Assembly: GCF_001632775.1 (NCBI RefSeq)
Contig: NZ_CP015249.1
Span: forward strand, 2,832,686-2,896,685
DNA from: Dokdonella koreensis DS-123
GTDB lineage: Bacteria; Pseudomonadota; Gammaproteobacteria; Xanthomonadales; Rhodanobacteraceae
Length of the DNA stretch: 64,000 nt
Direction of reading: 5' to 3'
Position 1 is the stretch's first letter. Each line of letters starts with the position of its first letter. Of this stretch, positions 57,580 through 64,000 are shown one piece after another. A program made the translations under genes and the position numbers. The notes under the pieces were generated by a model. The model did not search any database, was not told the DNA's origin, and was given only the letters and a program-made list of their open reading frames with translations.

Positions 57580-58554
57580 TCAGCGTACCGGGGTCGTTTC
57601 CAGCAGCCGCCGCGCCAGCACGTCGCGGTCGCCGCGCGCATGGCTGGCCGGCGCGAGGCGGTGCGCCGCGACCACCTCGAACACCGCCTGCACGTCTTCC
57701 GGCAGTACCTGCGGCCGGCCGGCCAGGTAGGCATGTGCGCGCGCCGCGGCCAGCAGCGCCAGGCCCGCGCGCGGCGACAGGCCGATGCGGATCTCCGGAT
57801 CGCTGCGGCTGGCCTCCAGCAGCGCGTGGACGTACTCGATCAGTGCCCGGCTGACCGTCAGCGCGGCGCAGGCGGCGCGCAGCGCCAGCACCTGCTCGGG
57901 GGCCAGGCACGGCTGCAGCGCGTCGAGGGCGCCGCGACGGTCGGGCGCGGCCAGCATCGCCTGCTCGGCGGCGCGGTCCGGATAGCCGATGCCCATGCGC
58001 AGCATGAACCGGTCCAGCTGCGAATCGGGCAGCGGGTAGGTGCCGGCCAGGTCCAGCGGGTTCTGCGTGGCGACGACGAAGAACGGCGTCGCCAGCGGAT
58101 GGCTGCGGCCGTCGACGGTGACCTGCTCCTCGGCCATCGCCTCCAGCAGGGCGCTCTGCGTCTTCGGCGTGGCGCGGTTGATCTCGTCGGCCAGCAGCAG
58201 TTGCGTGAACAGCGGGCCGGGGTGGAAGCGGAACGTCCCGCCGTCGATCCGGCCCGGCTCGCGCTCGTAGATGCTGACGCCGATAATGTCCGACGGCAGC
58301 AGGTCGCTGGTGAACTGGACGCGCTGGAAACTCAGGCCGAGGGTCGCCGCCAGCGCATGCGCCAGCGTGGTCTTGCCGACGCCCGGCAGGTCCTCGATCA
58401 GCAGGTGGCCGCCGGCCAGCAGGCAGACGAAGGCGAGGCGCACCTCGCGCATCTTGCCGAGCAGGACGGTATCGACCTGCGCGGTGGCGCGTGCCAGCGC
58501 ATCGCGCAGGATTTCGGGCGAGGTCGGGAGCGGCGGCGAATCGATCAGCTTCAT
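57580..58554 (-). CDS. MoxR-family AAA+ ATPase
   Basis: 324 residues. Walker A is LIEDLPGVGKTTLAHALAAT, Walker B LLLADEINRATPKTQSALLE, sensor 1 FFVVATQNPLDLAGTYPLPD and the arginine finger region SQLDRFMLRMGIGYPD. MoxR ATPases act as chaperones that assemble partners with vWA domains, here probably DUF58. The ATG at 58554 is 30 bp from the divergent glycosyltransferase start, so the two promoters overlap. First gene of the moxR-DUF58-tgpA operon. Confidence 0.95.
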   Translation of the reverse strand: MKLIDSPPLPTSPEILRDALARATAQVDTVLLGKMREVRLAFVCLLAGGHLLIEDLPGVGKTTLAHALAATLGLSFQRVQFTSDLLPSDIIGVSIYEREPGRIDGGTFRFHPGPLFTQLLLADEINRATPKTQSALLEAMAEEQVTVDGRSHPLATPFFVVATQNPLDLAGTYPLPDSQLDRFMLRMGIGYPDRAAEQAMLAAPDRRGALDALQPCLAPEQVLALRAACAALTVSRALIEYVHALLEASRSDPEIRIGLSPRAGLALLAAARAHAYLAGRPQVLPEDVQAVFEVVAAHRLAPASHARGDRDVLARRLLETTPVR

Positions 58555-58584
58555 CGGAGAACGGGTACCGGTTTGGACACGAAC

Positions 58585-60183
58585 ATGCGGGGCCTGCCTG
58601 CCGGCAGTGTAGCGACCGCGGCGGGGCGCAACGAACACCGGCGCCTTGAGACCGTGTTCCATGTCGCATTGTTCACGACCGCCGTCGTGAAGATCGCGCT
58701 GGCCGCGACCCTGGCCCCGTTCGTCGACGAGGCGTTCTACTGGCAGGAGAGCCGCCACCTGGCCTGGTCCTACACCGACCTGCCCCCGCTGACCGCCTGG
58801 CTGATCGCGGCCGGCGAGGGCCTGTTCGGCCACGGCGTGCTGGCGATGCGCGCGCCGTTCCTGCTGATCGGCCTCGCACTGCCGTGGCTGGTCGCCGGCT
58901 ACGCCCGACGGCTTTCGGGCGACGCCGGCATCGGCTGGCAGGCGGGCCTGTGGACCCTGGCGATGCCGCTCGCCGGCACGCTCGGCGTGCTGGCCCTGCC
59001 CGACGTGCCGCTGACGGCCCTGGCGCTGCTGGCGCTGGACCGCTTCGATCGCGCCGCCCGCGAGGACCGCCGGCGTGACTGGCTCTGGCTCGGCGTGCTG
59101 CTGGCGCTGGCCTGGCTGGCCCATCTGCGCGCCGGCATGCTCTGGCTGGCGGGACTGGTCTTCCTGGTCGCCTGCGCGGATGGCCGCCGCCTGTGGCGTC
59201 GCCCGGGACTGTGGGCGGCGCTCGGACTCGGATTGGCCGGGCTGCTGCCGGTGCTGGTCTTCGATCCGGCGGTCGGTGCCGGCGTGCTGCAGTTCCAGGC
59301 CGTCGACCGCCATCCCTGGCGCTTCCACGCCGATGCGCTGGCGCAGCCGCTCGAGCAGGCCCTGCTGGTGACGCCGCTGCTCTATGGCCTGCTGCTGGCG
59401 GTGCTGGCCGGCGGCCTGCGCCAGCCCGGGCGCAACCGCCCCGGTGCCGCGCTGGCCTTCGCGGCCAGCGTCCTCGGTGGCTATTTCCTGCTCGGCCTGT
59501 TCGCCGACAGCGAGCGCTTCCGCGTGCACTGGCCGCTGCCGGGGTATCTGCCGCTGCTGGCGCTGCTGCCGCTGGCGACGCAGCGCTGGCGGGCGCGTTC
59601 GCGACGACTCGCCACGCCGGTGCTGGCGCTGGCCGCCGCCGGCGCCGCGCTCGGCAGCCTGGCGGCCTACACCTACCTGGCGTTGGCCGCGCATCCGGCC
59701 GGTGCCGCCGTACTGCGCGAGCACAAGGCATTCCCCGAGCATTTCATCGGCTGGAACGAAGCCGGCGCGAGCCTGCGGCGCCTGTTGGCCGAGCCGGGCG
59801 GCGCTGCGCCGCTGCTGGTGGCCGACAACTTCATGCTGGCCGCCGAGCTGGACTTCCAACTGGCCGGCGCGCGACCGGTCTACGTGCTGGACCACCCGCT
59901 CAACGCCAAGCACGGCCGGGCGCGCCAGCTGGCGATCTGGCAACGCGACGAAGCGGCCCTGCACGCACTGGGCCCACGCACGGTACTGCTCGCGGTCGAG
60001 GAAACCGCCGGGCGCGAACGCGAGCAGGTGCACTGGCTGGCCGGCCTGTGCCGGCGTGTCGACGGACTGGTGCCGGTTGCGCGCGTGGACCTGCACCAAG
60101 GACGCAAGCGGATCGCGTTCTATCGCGGCCGCCTGGCCGAAGCGGCCGTCACCGGCGCGTGCCCGTACCCGACGCCGGCCTGA
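58585..60183 (+). CDS. ArnT/PMT-like membrane glycosyltransferase (GT39/GT83-type)
   Basis: 532 residues from ATG 58585. About 10-12 hydrophobic helices. The first periplasmic loop has FVDEAFYWQESRHLAWSYTD, with the Asp-Glu and Tyr pattern of polyprenyl-phosphate-sugar transferases (ArnT, dolichyl-phosphate mannosyltransferases). The segment DLPPLTAWLIAAGEGLFG and ALPDVPLTALALLALDRF match the same family. A soluble C-terminal domain follows (about 400-530). It probably transfers a lipid-linked sugar to an envelope acceptor; both sugar and acceptor are unknown. It is divergent from moxR. Confidence 0.82.
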   Translation: MRGLPAGSVATAAGRNEHRRLETVFHVALFTTAVVKIALAATLAPFVDEAFYWQESRHLAWSYTDLPPLTAWLIAAGEGLFGHGVLAMRAPFLLIGLALPWLVAGYARRLSGDAGIGWQAGLWTLAMPLAGTLGVLALPDVPLTALALLALDRFDRAAREDRRRDWLWLGVLLALAWLAHLRAGMLWLAGLVFLVACADGRRLWRRPGLWAALGLGLAGLLPVLVFDPAVGAGVLQFQAVDRHPWRFHADALAQPLEQALLVTPLLYGLLLAVLAGGLRQPGRNRPGAALAFAASVLGGYFLLGLFADSERFRVHWPLPGYLPLLALLPLATQRWRARSRRLATPVLALAAAGAALGSLAAYTYLALAAHPAGAAVLREHKAFPEHFIGWNEAGASLRRLLAEPGGAAPLLVADNFMLAAELDFQLAGARPVYVLDHPLNAKHGRARQLAIWQRDEAALHALGPRTVLLAVEETAGREREQVHWLAGLCRRVDGLVPVARVDLHQGRKRIAFYRGRLAEAAVTGACPYPTPA

Positions 60184-60279
60184 TCGTTCGTCACCGGCCG
60201 TGCAGCGGTCGGTCCTCCAACCGTCATCGCCGATCGGGTAGGCTTGGCGCCTAACGTACTCCAGGGGACCCCGGCACGG

Positions 60280-61404
60280 ATGCACGATCCACCGATCGCC
60301 TCGCCCGGCGAGCTGCCGGCTTTGCCACCGCTTCCAGCAGAACCCTTGATCGCCGCGGCACCGGGCGCGCCGCCGCCGGTACCGCACCCGTTCCGCTTCG
60401 ACGGGCAGGCCGGCGAGTACTTCCGGATCTGGATCGTCAACCTGGCGCTGAGCATCGTCACGCTCGGCCTCTACTCGGCCTGGGCCAAGGTCCGCACGCA
60501 GCGCTACTTCTACGGCAATACCCGCCTGGACGACGTACCGTTCGAGTACTTGGCGCGCCCGCTGCCGATCCTGGTCGGGCGGCTCATCGCGGTGGCGCTG
60601 TTCGGCGCCTACGTGATCGCCGGCCAGTTCAGCCTGGCCCTGCAGCTCGGCCTGGCGCTGCTGGTCGCCCTGCTGACGCCGTGGCTGCTGGTGCGCGGCG
60701 CCGCGTTCCGCGCACGCTACTCGTCGTGGCGCGGCCTGCGCTTCCGCTTCGTCTCCGACTATGCCGAAGCCTACATCCGCTACCTGCTGCTCTACATCCC
60801 GCTGCTGCTGACGCTGGGCCTGCTCTATCCGTACGTGAAGGCCAAGCAGAAGGCGTTCCTGGTCGAGCACCACCGCTTCGGCGGCCACTGGTTCGCCTTC
60901 GACGCGCGGCCGGGCCATTTCTATCCGCCGTACCTGATCGCCTGGGCCGTCATGACCGCCTGGATCTTCGCCGCCAGCCTGCTGCTCGGGGCGGTCGCCG
61001 TCGCCCTGCATGCCAGCGGCACCTCGGCGAAGGAGCCGGCGATGGGCCTGATCTTCGGCTGGATGGCGGTGTTCTACGGCGGCTACTTCGTGATCTGGGT
61101 GTTCCTGGCCGCCGCGCTCGGCAACCTGGTCTACAACCACACCACGATCGGCCCGCACCGGTTCCAGTCACGGCTGCAGGGCCGGCGCCTGTTGTGGCTG
61201 TATGCCGGCAATACCGCGGCGGTGCTGGCCAGCGCGGGCCTGCTGATCCCGTGGGCCAAGGTGCGCCTGGCCCGCTACCGCGCCGAGTGCCTGAACCTGC
61301 TGGTGGCCGGCAGCCTGGCCGCCTTCGTCGCCGAGCGCGGCGAGGACGTCGGCGCGACCGCGGCCGAAGTGGACAGCCTGTTCGACATCGACATCGGCCT
61401 ATGA
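60280..61404 (+). CDS. DUF898 (YjgN-like) inner membrane protein
   Basis: 374 residues from ATG 60280. A Pro/Ala-rich N-terminal tail is followed by the family signature FRFDGQAGEYFRIWIVNLAL and TLGLYSAWAKVRTQRYFYGN. Two similar halves each have three or four membrane helices; the second ends LIPWAKVRLARYRAECLN, echoing the first. Function unknown. It is commonly found beside an M48 peptidase, and here its stop overlaps that gene's start by 4 bp (ATGA). Confidence 0.92.
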   Translation: MHDPPIASPGELPALPPLPAEPLIAAAPGAPPPVPHPFRFDGQAGEYFRIWIVNLALSIVTLGLYSAWAKVRTQRYFYGNTRLDDVPFEYLARPLPILVGRLIAVALFGAYVIAGQFSLALQLGLALLVALLTPWLLVRGAAFRARYSSWRGLRFRFVSDYAEAYIRYLLLYIPLLLTLGLLYPYVKAKQKAFLVEHHRFGGHWFAFDARPGHFYPPYLIAWAVMTAWIFAASLLLGAVAVALHASGTSAKEPAMGLIFGWMAVFYGGYFVIWVFLAAALGNLVYNHTTIGPHRFQSRLQGRRLLWLYAGNTAAVLASAGLLIPWAKVRLARYRAECLNLLVAGSLAAFVAERGEDVGATAAEVDSLFDIDIGL

Positions 61405-62837
61405 CCCGCCCCGACCTCGCCCTGCGCGGCGACTACTTCGACGGCCGTACCGGCCTGCGCCACGCGGTCGAACTGACCCAGCCGGCACCCGGCAGCCTGG
61501 CGGTCCAGGGCGATGGCATCGACCGCCGCGAGGCGCTGGCCGAGCTGTGCATCACGCCGCGGCTGGCACGTACCTCACGCACGATCGCCTTCCCCGACGG
61601 CGCGCGCCTGCAGCTGGCCGACCACCCGCGGCTGGATCGCCTGTTCCCGCAGCGCAACCGCCTGGAAACCCTGGTCGACCGGCTGGAGCGCCACTACCAG
61701 GCGGTCGCGGCCGCGATCGTCATCTGCCTGGCATCGCTGGTCGCCGGCTACCTGTGGGGCATCCCCTGGCTGGCCGACCGCATCGCCACCCACCTGCCGG
61801 CGCGGATCGAGACCGCGCTCGGCGAGCAGGTGCTGGCCCTGCTCGATCGCGCGGACCTGGAGGCCAGCACGCTGGCGGCCGAACGCCAGGCGCAACTGGC
61901 CGAGCGCTTCGCCGGCCTCGCGGCCGGCCTGCCGGACAGCGCGAACTACCGGCTGCTGTTCCGCAGCGCGCCGTCGATCGGACCCAATGCGCTGGCGCTG
62001 CCGGGCGGCACGGTGATCGTCACCGACGAGCTGGTCGAACTGTTCGGCGACGATCGCCAGCTCGATGCGGTGATCGCGCACGAGCTGGGCCACCAGGAAC
62101 AACGCCACGCGCTGCGCCAGGCGCTGCGCAGCTCGTTCGTGGCGATCGCCGCGGCGTTCTTCGCCGGCGACGTGTCGAGCGCCAGCGCCGTGGTCGTCGC
62201 GGTGCCGACCGTGTTGCTGCAGAGCCGCTACTCGCGCCAGTTCGAGGACGAGGCCGACCGCTTCGCCCACGCGCACCTGGCGGCGCTGGGCGTCTCGCCG
62301 AGCTGGTTCGCGGCCGCGCTGCAAACGCTCGGCGAGGAAGTCCCCGACGATGCCGGCCTGGCCTGGATGTCCAGCCACCCCTCGACGCAGGCGCGCATCG
62401 CCGCGGCCGACGAAGCCGGCGTCGCGTTCGTGGCCGCGCATCCGGAACGCGCCGGAGAGGAACCCGCTGTCGTATTGCTCGACGACGCGGACGTCGCCAC
62501 GGACGAGGCGTGCCTGACGTGCGCCGCCTGCCGCGAGGACGCCGGCTGCGCCGGCGACGCGGACTGCACGGACTGTGACGACTGCGTGCCCTGCGACGAC
62601 GCGGACTGTGCCGAGTGTGCCGCCTGCCGCGAGGACGCCGGCTGTGCCGACGGCGAGGACTGCACGGACTGCGGCGACTGCACGCCCTGCGAAGACGTGG
62701 ACTGTGCCGGCTGCGCCGCCTGCCGCGAAGAAGCCGGCTGTGCCGATGGCGAGGACTGTGTCGATTGCGACGACTGCGCGCCCTGCGACGACGCGGAAAA
62801 CACCTGCAAGGACGCCACGCTCCCGGCGGGTACCTGA
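61401..62837 (+). CDS. M48-family membrane metallopeptidase with Cys/Asp-rich triple-repeat tail
   Basis: 478 residues. An N-terminal domain of about 90 residues is followed by a membrane helix (AAAIVICLASLVAGYLWGI, about 100-120). The M48 catalytic domain has H227-E-L-G-H231 (IAHELGHQEQRH) and the third zinc ligand Glu282 in FEDEADRFAHAHL. This far it is an HtpX/LoiP-like protease acting on membrane or periplasmic proteins. After about residue 365 comes an unusual tail with 25 cysteines in about 100 residues: three 32-residue repeats of the form CAACREDAGC-ADGEDC-TDC-DDC-xPC. It is coupled to DUF898. The tail looks metal-binding or redox-active, which is inference. Confidence 0.9.
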   Translation: MTRPDLALRGDYFDGRTGLRHAVELTQPAPGSLAVQGDGIDRREALAELCITPRLARTSRTIAFPDGARLQLADHPRLDRLFPQRNRLETLVDRLERHYQAVAAAIVICLASLVAGYLWGIPWLADRIATHLPARIETALGEQVLALLDRADLEASTLAAERQAQLAERFAGLAAGLPDSANYRLLFRSAPSIGPNALALPGGTVIVTDELVELFGDDRQLDAVIAHELGHQEQRHALRQALRSSFVAIAAAFFAGDVSSASAVVVAVPTVLLQSRYSRQFEDEADRFAHAHLAALGVSPSWFAAALQTLGEEVPDDAGLAWMSSHPSTQARIAAADEAGVAFVAAHPERAGEEPAVVLLDDADVATDEACLTCAACREDAGCAGDADCTDCDDCVPCDDADCAECAACREDAGCADGEDCTDCGDCTPCEDVDCAGCAACREEAGCADGEDCVDCDDCAPCDDAENTCKDATLPAGT

Positions 62838-62936
62838 CGGCTGGACACGACCGATGCCGGCGCCGCCGGCATCCGCGAGCGCTGAACCCGCCGGCCGCCG
62901 GCCCTGCCCGCGCCGCGTACCCACCGGAACCTCATC

Positions 62937-62965
62937 GACGCCGCCGATCCGGGACCGGCGGCGTC
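62937..62965. terminator. Hairpin between convergent M48 and etfA
   Basis: GACGCCGCCG (62937-62946) and CGGCGGCGTC (62956-62965) form a 10-bp perfect stem. It lies between converging genes and could serve both strands, but there is no T-run. Confidence 0.5.
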
Positions 62966-62989
62966 AGCAGGCGCGATGCGAAAGGGCGA

Positions 62990-63931
62990 TCAGAGCGCCT
63001 GCTCGAGTTCCGGGATGATCTTGAACAGGTCGCCCACCAGGCCGAAGTCGGCGATCTCGAAGATCGGCGCGTCGGCGTCCTTGTTGATCGCCACGATCGT
63101 GCCGGCGTCCTTGATGCCGGTCAGGTGCTGGATCGCACCGGAAATGCCGATCGCGACGTACAGTTCCGGCGCGATGATCTTGCCGGTCTGGCCGACCTGC
63201 AGGTCGTTGGGGGCATAGCCAGCGTCGACCGCCGCGCGCGAAGCCCCCACCGCCGCACCGAGCTTGTCGGCCAGCGCGTAGATGATCTCGAACTGCTCGG
63301 CCGAGCCGAGCGCGCGGCCGCCGGAGACGACCTTGGCCGCACCCTGCAGGTCCGGACGATCGGTCTTGCCCTGCGCCAGGCCGACGAACCGCGTATGCGC
63401 CGGCACGGCCACGTCGAGGCTGAGCGTCTCGACCGGTGCCGCGGCGCTGCCGCGGGCGGCGGCCGGATACGACGCCGTGCGCACCGTGCCGACCACCAGC
63501 GCATCGGCCGGCGCTTCCACGGTGACGATCGCATTGCCGGCGTAGATCGGGCGCTTGAAGGTCTGGACGCCTTCCACCGCCATGATGTCCGACACCTGGG
63601 CGACCCCGAGCAGCGCGGCCACGCGCGGTGCCAGGTCCTTGCCGAACGTCGTCGACGGCAGCAGCAGGTGGCTGTAGCCCTTGCCCGCCACTGCGGCGAC
63701 CTGCGGCGCCAGCACGGCCGCCAGCGCGTGCGCGTTCTCGGCGCGGGCGACGGTCAGCACCTTGGCTACGCCCTCGATCGCGGCCGCCTCGGCGGCGACG
63801 CCGGCCGGATCGGCGGCCAGCACGAGGACGTCGATCGATCCACCGATGGCCTTGGCGCAGGACACGCTGCGCGCAGTGCTGGTATTGAGTTTGCCGTCGA
63901 GATGCTCGGCGACGATCAGAATCGTGCTCAT
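62990..63931 (-). CDS. etfA: Electron transfer flavoprotein alpha subunit
   Basis: 313 residues. Begins [20 protein letters not shown]. The C-terminal FAD domain shows [59 protein letters not shown] and [20 protein letters not shown], all strong EtfA signatures. ETF carries electrons from acyl-CoA and other dehydrogenases to ETF-quinone oxidoreductase. Its ATG overlaps the stop of etfB by one base (TGATG). Confidence 0.97.
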   Translation of the reverse strand: MSTILIVAEHLDGKLNTSTARSVSCAKAIGGSIDVLVLAADPAGVAAEAAAIEGVAKVLTVARAENAHALAAVLAPQVAAVAGKGYSHLLLPSTTFGKDLAPRVAALLGVAQVSDIMAVEGVQTFKRPIYAGNAIVTVEAPADALVVGTVRTASYPAAARGSAAAPVETLSLDVAVPAHTRFVGLAQGKTDRPDLQGAAKVVSGGRALGSAEQFEIIYALADKLGAAVGASRAAVDAGYAPNDLQVGQTGKIIAPELYVAIGISGAIQHLTGIKDAGTIVAINKDADAPIFEIADFGLVGDLFKIIPELEQAL

Positions 63932-64000
63932 CAGATCAGCCCCTTCGTCTTCAGTGCGGCGACCAGCTCGGCCACGTCCTTGACCATCACGCCCTTGCTG
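63931..64000 (-). CDS. etfB: Electron transfer flavoprotein beta subunit (C-terminal end only)
   Basis: Only the last 23 residues are in the window: SKGVMVKDVAELVAALKTKG followed by LI and the stop. This matches the end of EtfB (Val-x-x-Leu-Val-x-x-Leu-Lys-x-x-Ala/Gly). The position directly upstream of etfA with a one-base overlap is the standard etfBA order. Confidence 0.85.
   Translation of the reverse strand, partial: SKGVMVKDVAELVAALKTKGLI

Overview
The window is about 68-70% GC, densely coded, with GTG/TTG starts and many 4-bp ATGA/GTGA stop-start overlaps. The genes point to a gammaproteobacterium close to the Lysobacterales (Xanthomonadales): an ECF sigma factor of the TIGR02999 type next to a TPR-bearing Ser/Thr kinase, a YjgN-like (DUF898)/M48 pair, an Slp lipoprotein, a TgpA/DUF58/MoxR cluster, and secreted proteins ending in an IFxxGF tail. 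This taxonomic reading is inference. A complete Calvin-cycle operon shows that the organism can fix CO2.

Layout. 1-5.1 kb: a partial secreted phytase/esterase-like propeller protein and a two-component pair. 5.3-6.9 kb: hipBA toxin-antitoxin. 7-9 kb: two translationally coupled secreted proteins and a free-standing protein resembling a contact-dependent toxin tip. 9.4-21.4 kb: a complete type I-C CRISPR-Cas system, with a 57-repeat array downstream of cas3-cas5-cas8c(cas11c)-cas7-cas4-cas1-cas2, all read leftward. 21.4-22.2 kb: a scarred zone upstream of cas3 with a repeat-like element, a small membrane protein and the remains of a second cas3. 22.4-24.2 kb: typA/bipA. 24.3-24.9 kb: a decayed array with the same repeat and no cas genes. 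25.1-26.7 kb: an SGNH-hydrolase-like exported protein.

26.7-37.5 kb: cbbR, divergent from cbbLSXFPTZAE. The operon encodes red-type (form IC) RuBisCO, its activase CbbX, fructose bisphosphatase, phosphoribulokinase, transketolase, phosphoglycolate phosphatase, class II aldolase and pentulose-5-phosphate epimerase. 37.5-43.8 kb: a beta-helix exoprotein, tRNA-Val, a secreted propeller protein, uvrB, a GspH/FimT pseudopilin and tRNA-Asn.

43.8-52.5 kb looks like an accessory segment. The 3' end of tRNA-Asn recurs near 51.0 kb (36 of 38 bases) and more weakly at 52.4 kb, where a copy of the tRNA's terminator hairpin follows. Between these sites lie the kinase, its ECF sigma factor, a large secreted protein, a GNAT acetyltransferase and a winged-helix fragment. 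No integrase is visible.

52.6-64 kb: a CPBP/CAAX protease, a small hypothetical, Slp, the tgpA-DUF58-moxR operon, a divergent ArnT-like glycosyltransferase, DUF898 plus an M48 protease with an unusual Cys/Asp-rich repeat tail, and etfBA, which runs off the right edge. All calls come from reading translated sequence; no database search was run.
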